Of a stretch of DNA of 64,000 nucleotides, positions 43,705 through 54,837 are shown piece after piece (the first letter of the stretch is position 1; the number at the start of each line of letters is the position of its first letter). The stretch spans positions 4,278,001 through 4,342,000 of the forward strand of contig OY294047.1 in NCBI GenBank assembly GCA_958510825.1. The letters run 5' to 3'. Below the pieces are notes generated by a model. That model made no database searches. It saw nothing but the letters and a program-made list of their open reading frames with translations, and was not told the DNA's origin. The translations under genes and the position numbers were made by a program. This DNA comes from Brachypterus glaber. Lineage: Eukaryota; Arthropoda; Insecta; Coleoptera; Kateretidae.

Positions 43705-44368
43705 AACTAGATGAAACGTTGCAAGCACCCTGTCAAAACATCGGCCATCTAGTTTACAAATTTCAAACTAGGTGTTTTGTTTGATTTTAAATTCTGTATC
43801 TTTAAAACATTATATTCTAGCAAAAAACTGTATATAACATTTTTTATAGGGCTTAAAAAGAGCTTTTATTTAAAATATATTTTTTTGAAATCGGGTTATA
43901 AATATATGAGATATGCTAAAAAAAACCTTTTACTGCTTTAAACGCCAATATCTCGAAAACAATGCGTTTTAGGAAAGCGTTGTTTATAACATTTTTTGAC
44001 CAATTTAAAATTATCTTTTATATAAGTGCAAATACAATAATAATTGCCTTAATTATAAACAAAAAACGCTAAAAATAGGAGTTTTACCCTATTTTTACCC
44101 CCTTACCCCCAATCGTTTACCCCCAAAATCTAATCAGCTCTTCGGAATACGATAAGAAACAATATGCAAAAAACCGCAAGTCGATATCTCATGTAGAAAT
44201 GGAGTCAGACAGACAGACAGACAGACGGACGCAAAAATTTTTTTTACTGATTTCGAATCAGAATGGTCTAAAACGTCGAGAAATGTGGAAAAAACGTGGT
44301 CAAAGATTTTGACTTTTAGGCGAAGATTTCAATACATCGGCACTCTTAGTAGCACAGTGCCGATGTAA
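43705..44368 (+). mobile_element. Helentron/HINE-like element, copy 2
   Basis: Same start (AACTAGATGAAACG) and end (GTGCCGATGTAA) as the 32812 copy. Relative to that copy a short segment near ACATCGGC is deleted and the CAGA microsatellite is shorter (44207-44229). Identity is high. Confidence 0.65.
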
Positions 44369-44864
44369 CAAGCCTACGAGTATGTCTATAAATTAATAAA
44401 ATAAACCTCTAAATAGGTACTGTATAAATATAACTTTGCTTTATTATATATAATAATCGATTAATTATTTATAAATTCCAGCTACTGCCTCCATTAACAA
44501 GTAATTACTTAAGTAATTTTGAAAATTACTTTAAGAAAATGAAACAAAACAAAGTTTGTAGTATGTTATTCGGTCTGACATTCATTTAAAATAAAACCCA
44601 TTTAACCCATTAATGCTAATGACAATATAATTGATATGCTAAGATTAAAAACTAAATTCAGAATGACAAAAAGATAACTGTCATCAAAAAAACACATAAA
44701 TAATTTAATTGAAGCACATTCTTAAATCATTGGCGTTGGAATTATTTAAAGATAAAAAAAAATATTGAAGCATCTTAAACGAAGTTTTTGTTTAAATTAA
44801 TTTAGTAGCCAAAGTTAAAAATACTTTTTTCTTCGAGCGTACTAAAATGTTAATATTTTATAAC
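44369..44864. other. Stretch without recognised feature
   Basis: AT-rich. No supported frame or repeat. Confidence 0.5.
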
Positions 44865-45138
44865 CAGTCATCGGCGAATTTCCAGTGCTCGCATAGGCGC
44901 CGCGTCGATTCTAGCGTTGACGCGAGGTTTTAAATATTTACATTTTTATTTTTTTTTATCTAGATTTTTTTTAATGATTTCATTTAAACGAGTTAGGTGG
45001 GAAAAAAAGTTATCGATAAATAAAAATTAAAAACTTTTTAAATTTCCCTCATAATTCGGCAAAATCATTCTGTAAGCCTATGTTTCTGTGTTTATTTTCA
45101 ACGTTGATGAGTCATAATTGAGTTTATTCCGATTACTG
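44865..45138 (-). mobile_element. hAT-like CAGTAGTCGGCG MITE, internally deleted copy
   Basis: It starts CAGTCATCGGCGAATTTCC and ends TCCGATTACTG, the inverse of 59696-60104, with about 135 bp missing from the middle. Flanking octamers do not match. Its right end coincides with the start of the Crypton-like fragment. Confidence 0.85.
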
Positions 45139-45506
45139 AACACACTAGTTAGAAGTGATATATTTTTTTACAGTAAATAAATGAGTTCATTGTTGTACGC
45201 CGTAAAAAAAAATTAGTTATCAAAACCACCACTGGCGGCAGCACTCTTTGACTTTGATGACAGCCATACTTCAAACTTGTTTGTTTATTATGTAAACAGG
45301 TGGTTGACTCGAGATTCTGTACAGAAACCTTGTGTGAAATTGATTAAAAATGATTGAAGAAGAGTATATGGTTTATACACCTACAAATCTCTCCGAAATT
45401 GCAAATGCTACATTAGACAAGTTACCATGAAATCGCGAAAAGTGTACGATTTAGCCTACGAAAAAAATTTAAAATGAGCTAAGGAAGGTTTAAGTTTATT
45501 TCGAAA
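45135..45506 (+). mobile_element. 5' part of a Crypton-like element, copy 2
   Basis: Inverted match to 5245-5617 including the leader (GTTTGTTTATTATGTAAACA, GGTGGTTGACTCGAGATTCT). It ends at the same base (TTATTTCGAAA) as the other copy. Confidence 0.7.
45350..45430 (+). pseudogene. Crypton-like recombinase N-terminus with start codon, frameshifted
   Basis: ATG opens a frame MIEEEYMVYTPTNL followed by SEIANATLDKLP and a TGA caused by loss of one C relative to copy 1. After the shift the remaining KSRKV-YDLAYEK coding is still visible to about 45470. The two copies therefore carry different breaks in the same short coding exon. Confidence 0.45.
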
Positions 45507-45605
45507 GGGCGTGCCTAGACGGACAAAATATGCGAGGCTTAACACGTTTTTGCCCCAAACTTTTTTATGTATATATTTTTTTGGATTTTTTGTAATAAAT
45601 ATGGA
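45507..45605 (+). mobile_element. Internal fragment of the 11928 CAGGGTG element
   Basis: GGGCGTGCCTAGACGGACAA, TGCGAGGCTTAACACGTTTT and TGCCCCAAACTTTT match 12181-12280. Both ends are missing. Confidence 0.75.
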
Positions 45606-45618
45606 ACACACATTATAA

Positions 45619-45984
45619 TCAAGGCAATTATTATTGTTTTGGTTAATTTAGCACTTATATAAAAGATAATTTTAAATTGGTCAAAAAATGTTACGTTTTG
45701 CTAAAACGCATTGTTTTCGAGATATTGGCGTTTAAAGCAGTAAAAGGTTATTTAGCATATCTCACATTTTTATAACCCGATTTCAAAAAATTATATTTTA
45801 AATAAAAGCTCTTTTTAAGCCCTATAAAAAATGTTATATACAGTTTTTTGCTAGAACATAATGTTTTAAAGATACAGAATTTAAAATCAAACAAAACACC
45901 TAGTTTGAAACTTGCAAACTAGATGGCTCTAGTGTACAATAGTGCCGATGTTTTGACAGGGTGCTTGCAACGTTTCATCTAGTT
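45619..45984 (-). mobile_element. Helentron/HINE-like element, 5' half, inverted
   Basis: Inverse of the first 360 bp of the 32812 copy; its 5' end AACTAGATGAAACG falls at 45984. The microsatellite and 3' hairpin are absent. Confidence 0.7.
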
Positions 45985-48123
45985 TTCATTAATAAAATCT
46001 AACTACGCAACTGAGTATATCCATTTAATAAAAATTGTTTTTATAAATATGGATATTTGTTTGCTCTTTTGAAAAAAGTTTAATTACAAGTATACATAGG
46101 AAGGCTAATTGAAATATAATTAATATTTTGGTTTTCTTGATTATAATCAAGCTTTTAATGACAACGATATATAATGCACGTATTTACCTACAGCTAAAGT
46201 ATATTTAATAGTACTTTATTTTTTATCGGTCTATAGATTTTAATAATTAATTGTGTAGTTATATTAATATGAAACTACCGATTATTACTAAGTACTAATA
46301 TGTGTGTAGAGTGCGAAAGCAAAATTACAATTTAATGAGATTTTAAAAGTAAAGTTTTTATTTGGTTTTTATTTTATATAAATAACAAGAGATAATTAAG
46401 TTACCGAGTAAAAAAATAATTGCTTTTATATTAGTCAAGGAAATTTAATCCATGATTAACTATATTTTTTTTTCGGAATCTAACAAAATAAAAGGGTAAA
46501 GGAGGGTATCGTATTTTGGGCTAAATCTCCTGCAACAATAAGATCTTACGTGCTTATAGATACATAAAAAAATTAATACTTAGCCAAAATTTCAGCCCTT
46601 TTTACATCCTGGAACATATTTTAATTAATTATTTTAATTACGAATTTTGACATATATCAATGCACGATTTGGCAACATTGCACCTAAGGATGGTTCGTGT
46701 CAAGTGTCATGTCATGTCAAAATAACAATAACTTCTTCTGTGGGGCCAAGGGCTTTGTACTTTGATGTGTTGACTGCGCTTGACTGTAAAATTAAAATAT
46801 TTTGTTGTTTTGTTGTTAAATTTAACAGATTTAACATGGTGTAAAATACACATTGTTTATTACATAATGTATATTGAACTTATCAGACTAGGTTTTCAGT
46901 AAGATTTTCGAGTTGTTTTTGAGGTATGTATTTATACTAATAATATTGTAAAGTAATTGAGCAGCTCCTATAGTAACCTAAAGCCTGCAGTCCCATGGTA
47001 CAGTGTGGCCCCAGACTAGTATTTTAACGTGGCTTTAGTGAGATTATTTTTAAACATGAATTGATATAAACATTGCCACTTATTTAATCAATTTTATTAC
47101 CTTTTAATGCAGCACCCAGAATAAAACTATTTGTAATTTAAAATTATAGATAATTAAATTGGAAGTAATTTGCCATTTCATATTTAATTACAAGAATAAT
47201 TTATTAAATAATATCAATAAATACCTCAAGCTTTTAATATTTAAATGTCAAAAACATACAACTACTATTATAGTATAGACTATAATAGTCCGTCTAATTG
47301 TGCAAGATAGTAGTTTAAAATTCCCGCGATTTTTAAATTTATTAAAATACTTTTCCGTATATGAGAAACCTTCATTATGGGTAAGTAAACAATTTTAATT
47401 ATTTTCAATTGTTTTAATAATGAGAGTTTAGAAAAAGATTAAACTTAATTAAAATGGCTACACAATGTAATAATGTATAATTAAGGTTAAATATCTGGAA
47501 ATATATGTAATTACAATAGAAAATTTTTAGAAGCAGTTTCAATTATGAGTATTTTTCAGATACTAATTAAGAAATTAATAAAGGACTTTTATAAATATTA
47601 TACAATGCAAGAAAAAAGTATTGCTGCAAATACTCTTTTTCTTGTATTTTACAATAGAATTTTATTTACTATCCCAATTGAGTGGAATGTCATTCAAAAT
47701 CGTTTCATTTTGTATACAGATTTAAAAAAGGGCCAGTTTCCTATTTAATGGCTTAGTTTACACCGTAGGTACCAAGCGCTTTTTCAGAGGACTAATTAAT
47801 ACGATGTAAACGGTCAGGACTAAGTGTTTAGTCCTCAATTGGTCTCTTTTTATAGTACCCCAAAATTTGCCGAGTCAAACGATCAAAAATACGGTATAAA
47901 CAGTCGAGTTCTCAAAACAGAACCCTGAAACTGTCAAAATAGCCTGTCTGGATATATAAAACTTATGCAGGAGAGCCTCATTTCATTGTTTTTTATTATT
48001 CATGGTGAACACACGAAAATCACAGCCAAATTGAACAAAAATAAAGTAAACATAACCTCTAAATAGTCTCTTGTGGACCAAGCAACACTGGCGACAATTT
48101 TAATATAATTTATTATAGTTCTT
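45985..48123. other. Long AT-rich stretch without recognised gene
   Basis: Several short frames (for example at 46647 and 47545, plus) have no start context or motif worth supporting. TTTAGTCCTC / CAGGACTAA pairs near 47800 form a small inverted repeat. TATAGTATAGACTATAATAG at 47269 is another. The left end of the mariner-like element could not be found here. Confidence 0.45.
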
Positions 48124-48540
48124 TCAGGATGGTCCTCTGAGTTTAAGAATCGCCCGAAACCTGCTCCAAGAACCATCAAGAACCTGATCGAGAAATTCGA
48201 AAGGACAGGACGCGTTGATGATGATGTTGACAGGATGAGACTCGCGCCAAGAACATCAAGGACACGTGAAATAATCGAAACTGTCAGAGAATCAGTTGAA
48301 GAAGATCCCTAGCAGTCAATCCGCGATATTGCATGCAATCTTGAGCTCTTAAAACCACGACAAACGATTCTTCGCAAAGATCTCGGCATTTATCAATACA
48401 AGATCCAAATTGGTCAGCGCTTAGAACCAAAAGATATCACAAGAAGACTGTGCTGGAAACAACGCCCATAGACTTTTGCAGGAACGGGATCAACAATTTT
48501 GAAAAACGCAGGTATGCACATTGAAGATATACTGCACTAA
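48124..48540 (+). pseudogene. Mariner-like transposase, internally deleted
   Basis: A single frame runs 139 codons with two in-frame stops (48310, 48469). It shows PKPAPRTIKNLIEKFERTGR, then ETVRESVEEDP, SIRDIACNLELLKPRQTILR and KDLGIYQYKIQIGQRLEP, the two helix-turn-helix DNA-binding regions (DUF4817-type) of insect IS630/mariner-like transposases. The DDE catalytic domain is missing: the frame jumps to a C-terminus-like GMHIEDIL and stops. So it is a deletion derivative plus point mutations. Confidence 0.88.
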
Positions 48541-48599
48541 TCCCTAGAGTCTCTTCTATAATTATTTCAAATTTAATAAAAAAGTTCTTGAACACCCTG
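48541..48599 (+). mobile_element. Right terminus of the mariner-like element
   Basis: After the stop the sequence reads AATTTAATAAAAAAGTTCTTG, then AACACCCTG and TA (48600-48601). The inverse of this terminus begins CAGGGTGTTCAAGAAC, similar to the ends at 11928 and 17106. The left terminus was not found. Confidence 0.65.
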
Positions 48600-48601
48600 T
48601 A

Positions 48602-48927
48602 GTTATTACAAAAATTTAAAAAAAATAATCAAAGTTAAAATTTTCAGTATCCCAAAACCATGTTTTATGAGATTGTGCTTTTCGTTTGTAAGCCCACGAT
48701 ATAGATAATAGTAATTATATCCATACATATTATTTACAGTGTACCTTCAAAGGTTATTTTTTTATAAAACTATTATTTATTGTTTGTTTAATGATCTCAA
48801 AAAGCGTGAGCCAAGGACAATAATAAAATGGGCTAATGTTATAACATGCTATATAGCATAATTGCAAATAGGTTTATATAGGAGGTACAGAGATTGAAGT
48901 ATCTACCTTATACTAGTATAAAAGGTA
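48602..48927. other. Stretch without recognised feature
   Basis: AT-rich. No supported frame or repeat. Confidence 0.5.
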
Positions 48928-49047
48928 ATAGTATATTACGCACAGAGTATACTCTGTGTATACTCACGTATACGCGAACCTAGTTTTTAGTGCACGAGAG
49001 TGCATTTGATGTGCACTGAAATGGTGTGCGTCGAGGTGCGTATACTC
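48928..49047. repeat. Hairpin module
   Basis: TAGTATATTACGCAC pairs with GTGCGTATACT, and internal palindromes CAGAGTATACTCTG and AGTGCACGAGAGTGCA lie within. The right edge runs into TATACTCTTTTTCCTACGAC, a terminus-like sequence of the TATTTTTTCTACGACTGC class. Confidence 0.7.
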
Positions 49048-50817
49048 TTTTTCCTACGACCTACACCTAAACATAAAAAAAAAACGCAAAAATTATCTTA
49101 AAATTAGTTTATCAATTTGAGGTTATGTGTTTTTCTTTTACTAATTTTCTGACAGCAGGTATGTAATATCAGCTGATCGTCACTTCCCATCCGTTGTCAT
49201 AGGCAACAGATGGGATTACTTTCAAAAACAATAGGGATCTTCCACTCATAGAACTTGATTTTTTCTGAAAATTTCAAGTCGATCGTATTATTCATTCTTG
49301 AGTCGTTCTTGAGTCGTGACATGGGACGGACAAAAGGACGGACGGACAGAAAAAAACAAAATTTTCTTATTTTTTCGTGAAACAAATTTAAAGAATTGTT
49401 TTCTCTTGGACGACTTTTGAAAATTTTGGAAAATTCGAAAGTACCGTATTCTACCGCAAGCGCTCTGAATAGTTTAATAACATCAAAATATTAAATTGGT
49501 GATCCATTTCTCAATTTTTCATCAGGGGAAAATAGTTATAATGCAACATAACAAAAAAAAATACTGCTGCCAACAAAATAATACTTTACCCTGTACACTG
49601 AAAGAAATTACATTGAAAAGGTGTAAAAAAATACACTCTATAAATGTGTAAATTTTACACCTTTATATAAATGTACATCAACATTGATGTGACACTACAC
49701 ACGTAGGGTGATTTTGACCTAGAGTGCACTCAGAAAAATCTCATCTTGTAAAATCAATGAGAAATTATTTTAATTAAAAAAAAAATGCATTTTAATATAT
49801 TAAAAGTAAAAACTTACGTTTTAGTTATGAATTATATTAATTTAAAAAAATAATTTTTACACCAAAACGATTTTCACTTTAAAGTAAAAGTAGTGTCCCT
49901 TACTTTCTTATTGTTATGGTTTCTTAATAAGATTATAATATTTCCCTTTATTTTTATAGGTGTTTTTATTTATTTTAAAATTAAAAAGAAATTCCGCATA
50001 AATTAAAAACAAAAATTATTTATTTAAAAGGATTCACTTATTGTTTTAAAAATAATTCCTAATATATTAAAAAGAACAGCTAAAATACTATTATTGGGCC
50101 ACATTTTTTATTTTGAAAGGATTTCTTTTTAAATTTAAATGTAGTCATGCGCAATTGGTCTATCACATGATGCTTATAACCAATCAGTTTCTTGTTATAA
50201 CAGACACGATTTCGGCACTTGTGATTAAAGTGGTGTTGATTATTTCACGGTAAGTTATTGTTACTTTAATTTTATTAATATTACCATTTATTTGTTTATC
50301 AATATAGAACAAGAACGAAATATTATATATGATGTTAAAATTCAGGTATCTAGACTTTGTCGACAGATAGATATATAATGCGATGTACTTAACAAAAAAA
50401 GTCTTCCTGTATGTACAGACGCCATGGCATCCATGCAAATAAAAATTACAAAGAAAAAAATAAATACCTATTTTCTCACATGACTTAGTGTAAAATAAGT
50501 TTTATTTAATACAAAGTTTGATTAATTAACAGAGTTGATACTCTCATTACAATAACAGGGCCCTATTCAGTGTTTTACTTATTTTGCACTGACATTGTAA
50601 ATTTTTAAAATTTTACGTTGGTGTTTTTAAGGACGTTGAAACAATTTTTTTTTATCTCAACCGCAGGATCGGCGCTAGGGGAAGCAAAATCATTTTTTAA
50701 TGTTTAAAATAATTAAAAAGTCCAAACGAAAAAAAATATCTCGCAATACTCTCTGATCTTAAGAAGAATTATTTTTAATTTTTTGAAAGAGAAATGAAAT
50801 TTTGGTCATACAGATTT
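49048..50817. other. Stretch without recognised gene
   Basis: Contains TGAGTCGTTCTTGAGTCGTG then ACGGACAAAAGGACGGACGG at 49300-49350, a GGAC-type microsatellite with a T/A-rich follow-up that resembles the middle of Helentron-like elements. Otherwise AT-rich with no supported frame. Confidence 0.4.
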
Positions 50818-51060
50818 GTTACCAAAACACGGTTCTCCGTTGTTCCCTTTTAGTTCGACTTTGGAAACCATTCAGTTTTCTTTTACAGCTTGTTTACATA
50901 CTTATAATGTAACTATAAATTTTAAGACAAAAATCAAATAATCTTTCGGTAAAAAAGCTTATTAATCGCAAAAAATGGTCACGTGACCTACGGTACTTTT
51001 TAATAAATAGGTTAATTTAAACAAACATTACATTTTCTTGTTAATAAATTTGAAATAAAA
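50818..51060 (+). repeat. Direct repeat, left copy
   Basis: CTTTTAGTTCGACTTTGGAA, ATCAAATAATCTTTCGG and GGTCACGTGACC are shared in order with 51965-52185, with moderate divergence. Confidence 0.75.
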
Positions 51061-51104
51061 AATGGTTTAATTTAAAAATACAAAGAATTTTAAAAAACAA
51101 TTTT

Positions 51105-52272
51105 AAATTGTTTTATTTTTTAGGATGTTCGAAATTTATTTTGTTTTTTAAATTTTTTATTTTTTTTTTAATTTTATAATAAATTTTCTTTTGATTTCAA
51201 CTAATAGGTAAAGGAACGTTCAAGTATTACGTAACGCAAAATTTGGCCACGAAAAAACAAGATGGCCGACCTGTCAAAGTGAAATTTTTCGAACGGGAGG
51301 TTGTAGAAACTTGAAATTTTGTATGTAGGTGTACAATGACAAACAAAAATCGAAAAAACCAAAAAACATGATGGCCGACCTGTCCAAGTGACATTTTTGA
51401 ACGGGAGGTCGTAGAAACTTGAAATTTTGTATGTAGGCTTAGAATGACAAACAAATATCAACAAAATAAAATAAATTTGACTTTGAAAGGTCGGCCTTCT
51501 TGTTTTTTGGTTTTGTGAATTTTTGTTTGTCATTGTACCCATATATACCGAATTTTAAGTTTCTACGACCTCGCGTTCAAAAAATGTCACTTTGACAGGT
51601 CGGCCATCTAGTTATTTGGTTTAACCTATTTTTGTTTGTCATTGTACCCCTACATACCAAATTTGAGGTCTCTACGGCCTCCCGTTCAGAAAATGTAATT
51701 TGACAGGCCGGAGATCTTCTTTTCTAGTTTTGTCAATTTTTGTTTAACATTATACCCCTAAAAACCAATTTTAATTTTAATTTCAAGTTTTCACGACCTT
51801 CCGTTCAAAAAAGGTCACTTTTACAGGTTGGCCATCTTGTTTTTTGGTTTTTGTTTGTCATTGTACCCCTAAATAGCGAATTTCAAGTTTTTACTACCTT
51901 TTGTATTTTTTGCCCATTTGCCCCCTTGTCCCACCCCAATTTTTACCAAAAACAGTCCCGAGAAAAATCTTTTCAGGGTTCGCCGTTATTCACTTTTAGT
52001 TCGACATTGAAAAACACTTAGTTTTCTTGTACAATTTGTTTACTTATAATTTAAATATTGATTTAAAACCAAAAATAAAATAATCTATCCGGCGAAACGT
52101 TTTTTAATCACAAAAAAAGGTCACGTGACCTTCATAACTTTTGAATAAATAGGTCAGTTTGAACTAAAATTATATTCTATTAATTAAAATCAAAAGAAAA
52201 TTTATTATAAAATTATATAAAAATTTAAAAACCAAAATAAATTTAGAAACATCTTAAAAAATAAAATATATA
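51105..52272. mobile_element. 1.17-kb inverted-repeat element with mirrored tandem units
   Basis: The outer inverted repeats of about 90 bp (51110-51200 and 52185-52272) share ATTTATTTTG, AATTTTATAATAAATTTTCT and TTTTGATTT. Inside are about six 105-115-bp units with the core GATGGCCGACCTGTCAAAGT and TTTTTGAACGGGAGGTCGTA: two in plus orientation (51240-51450), then four inverted (about 51480-51910). The second copy of the 50818 direct repeat lies just inside the right end. No TSD resolved. The small frames here all come from the repeat units. Confidence 0.7.
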
Positions 52273-52607
52273 AAAAAATATATTTTCAACGTTTTTATTT
52301 TTTTTTTGTACTAGACAGTCTTTTATTTGCAATTAATAAACAAGGTCGTAGGAAAACAAATATTTACAAGCTACAGTTTTAAGATTTTATTATTATCTTA
52401 GTCCATTTTTGTGATATTAATTTTGAACCAAATAATTTTGTATGCACAAAAGTTCTAAAGTGAGTTTTTGGCTTTTTTTTGTTTAAAGCCAGCGGTACAT
52501 TTAGATTAGATAAAGAGAAAAGTTCCACAGAGAGATGCAAACATATAATTACTGTACTTGTCAATAACCTTACTCCGCACTATATGCACTCGATTAGCCT
52601 TTTAACT
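52273..52607. other. Stretch without recognised feature
   Basis: AT-rich, with no supported frame. Confidence 0.5.
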
Positions 52608-52813
52608 TATTTTTTCTACGACTTCTTTAGAACAGCATAATTCTTAAATGCTTTTCAATGACAGAATTTTTAGATTCTGGCATACTGTGCGAGAATATAA
52701 TAGTATCGCTCTTGTGAAATAGGCACATGAGGAGATATGTGGTGTGGACTTAAGGGATATAATTAAAAAAAACAATAAGATAATTAAGAAATTTTGTAGT
52801 CGAAGAAAAAATA
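52608..52813. mobile_element. 206-bp element with TATTTTTTCTACGACTTC ends
   Basis: TATTTTTTCTACGACTTC is mirrored by GTAGTCGAAGAAAAAATA. The ends match those of the 26874 core (TATACTTTTTCTTCGACTGC). A GC-richer piece (GGGACACG ... CTCTCGTGCGGCTCGTG, to about 52880) follows, as beside the other members of the class, but its hairpin is degraded. Confidence 0.7.
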
Positions 52814-53391
52814 TTATCTGGGACACGTTTGGAAATACATTTTACACTCTTGTAACCGTATTATCTCTCGTGCGGCTCGTGTAGAAATTGCGTAGTTCCA
52901 ATCGGAACAAAAAGCTTTTTTTCTAGATTTTATTTAAGAATTGTTATAGTTGGTTTGTCTGTCTGTCTGAAGAAAATAATTTACAATAGGGAAAAGTAAA
53001 ACATTTTCTTTGTATATCTGTATTAAATTGGTTTATTCGGACAAAATTTAAATATGAACATTTCTAACTTTTCCTTTCAGTAAAATATATAAATATTACC
53101 CACCTCATTAATTACATTTGTAATTAATGTTTGATTATTTATAATTTATAAATAGAAATTGAAAATAATATTGATTTACATTACCTAGTTCACTAAAATA
53201 GTGCATACTAATATTATTTAAAATATAACTTTCAATTTTTACGTGATTTTATTTTTGGTTTGGTGTCCTCATTTTGTATGAATAAATTATAATTATATGA
53301 TTATATTTTATTTAATATGTTTTATTTGATTATATTTAAATATTTTTTATTTACAATTTTGGCGAAGGCGCCACACAGTGGTCACTTTCAA
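52814..53391. other. Stretch without recognised gene
   Basis: After the degraded hairpin, AT-rich sequence without supported features. Confidence 0.45.
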
Positions 53392-53394
53392 TAA

Positions 53395-54361
53395 CACAGG
53401 CCCACAAATTTTTTTTCTGAGTCTTGGATTCCAATTTGATATTCCTATGTATTTTTTCCCGCTGAAACTGAATCCGCAACCCGTTTAACCCCTACACGTC
53501 AGGATTTTGACATAACCTCAAAAAACACTCGAAAAACTACTGAAACCGCTAAAATCATCTATGCCATATCACTGTTACCCCCCTGTCCCCAAATTGATAA
53601 TTCTATAACCCCAGAAACCTATAATCCCCTAACCTCATAATACCATAGCCGCATAACCTCCAAACCCCGTAACCTCATTAAGTAGAAAAATCTATTTTAG
53701 GAAAACAGAAAAAAAATTCAGTTTTTTTTGTAGTACATAGCAGGTAAGTTACTCTATAACCCCAAAATCCCCCAACACCATAACCTCAAAATCCCTTCAC
53801 TTCGTAACCCCATATACTATATCCCCTTAATCACATTATCCTATTCTGTGGAGAAGTCCGGTTAAAAAAATAATGAAGTAGACCTTGATTCATGACTTCA
53901 CTCACAAAACTCTTATGATTTTGAGAACCGGACTTCTCCACAGAATAGAATGATGGGGTTAAGAGGTTATAATATATGGGGTTACGGAGTGAAGGTGTGA
54001 TGGGATTTTAGGATAATACGGTGACTTATTCATAGTAGTAGTAGTTCACATAATTTTTCTGTTTTCCCGAACCAGATTGTCTACTTAATGAGGTTACGGG
54101 GTTTTGAGATTATGGAGTAATGGTATTTCGAGGTAAGGGGAATATGGGGTCACGAAATTACCAATTTGTTGGAAGAGGGCGAAAGTGGTATGGAGTAGAA
54201 GATTTTAACGGTTTCAGTAGTTTTTCGAGTGTTTTTTGAGGTTATGTCAAAATCCTGACGTGTAAGGATTAAACGGGTTACGGATTAGGTTTCAGCGGGA
54301 AAAAACATAGGAATATCATATTGGAATTCAAGACTCACAATTTTTTTTTTGTGGGCTTGTG
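53395..54361. mobile_element. 967-bp CACAG-ended element with TAACC-rich interior
   Basis: The ends CACAGGCCCACAAATTTTTT and the inverse of ..AAAAAAGTGGGCTTGTG-type sequence are flanked by TAA (53392-53394, 54362-54364). The arms pair through ATTCCAATTTGATATTCCTA, CAACCCGTTTAA and GACATAACCTCAAAAAACAC. The interior holds many TAACCCC/TAACCTC units on the left and GGGGTTA/GAGGTTA units on the right, around a central stem AGAAGTCCGGTT / AACCGGACTTCT. Family as for 34385-34675 but older. Confidence 0.88.
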
Positions 54362-54364
54362 TAA

Positions 54365-54702
54365 TCTGTAGTTAGTGCCTATTTTCCAACCGTTGCATAT
54401 GATAACGGTTGGGAATATCTAAAAAAATCTAATTAGCAAACTGTCAATTTTGCCTTGATTTACGCAAGAGGCTTGCGTTATAGGCAACCCATTAAACAGC
54501 TAGGTACTATAATAATATAATATTGTATTAAATTTAAAATACAAGAAAACTAAAATTAAAAGAAAATCATATTTCCTGTTTAACATACATAAATTAGTAT
54601 GCTTTGTATGCTTTACTTTTCTCAAAAATTCTTTGAATAAGTAATAAAAATTAGAAAATATTAAATTAAGAAATTTAATATATTTTCAGGTTCGTTGGAA
54701 AA
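54365..54702. other. Stretch without recognised feature
   Basis: Contains a small inverted pair AACCGTTGCATATG / ATAACGGTTGGGAAT at 54390-54415. Otherwise nothing supported. Confidence 0.5.
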
Positions 54703-54837
54703 ATAGTGTACATAACTCGTTGGAAAGTGTATTTCGTATACTTGTGGTGTTTCCTCACTCGACTTTTTCGGCTCGTTCGTAAACCTTCCCACTCGCGTGA
54801 AATATGTCACTTTCCACACTAATTATGTAATATAGTA
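54703..54837. repeat. Hairpin module with CpG-rich centre
   Basis: GTGTACATAACTCGTTGGAA with AGTGTATTTCGTATAC pairs imperfectly with the right half ending CCACACTAATTATGTAATAT. The centre CACTCGACTTTTTCGGCTCG is CpG-rich. The right boundary is ATAGTATTTCTTTCTCC. Confidence 0.75.

Noticed and set aside
50818..52185. LTR retrotransposon bounded by 240-bp direct repeats
   Set aside because: No TG...CA ends, primer-binding site, polypurine tract or coding DNA; the interior is an inverted-repeat array.
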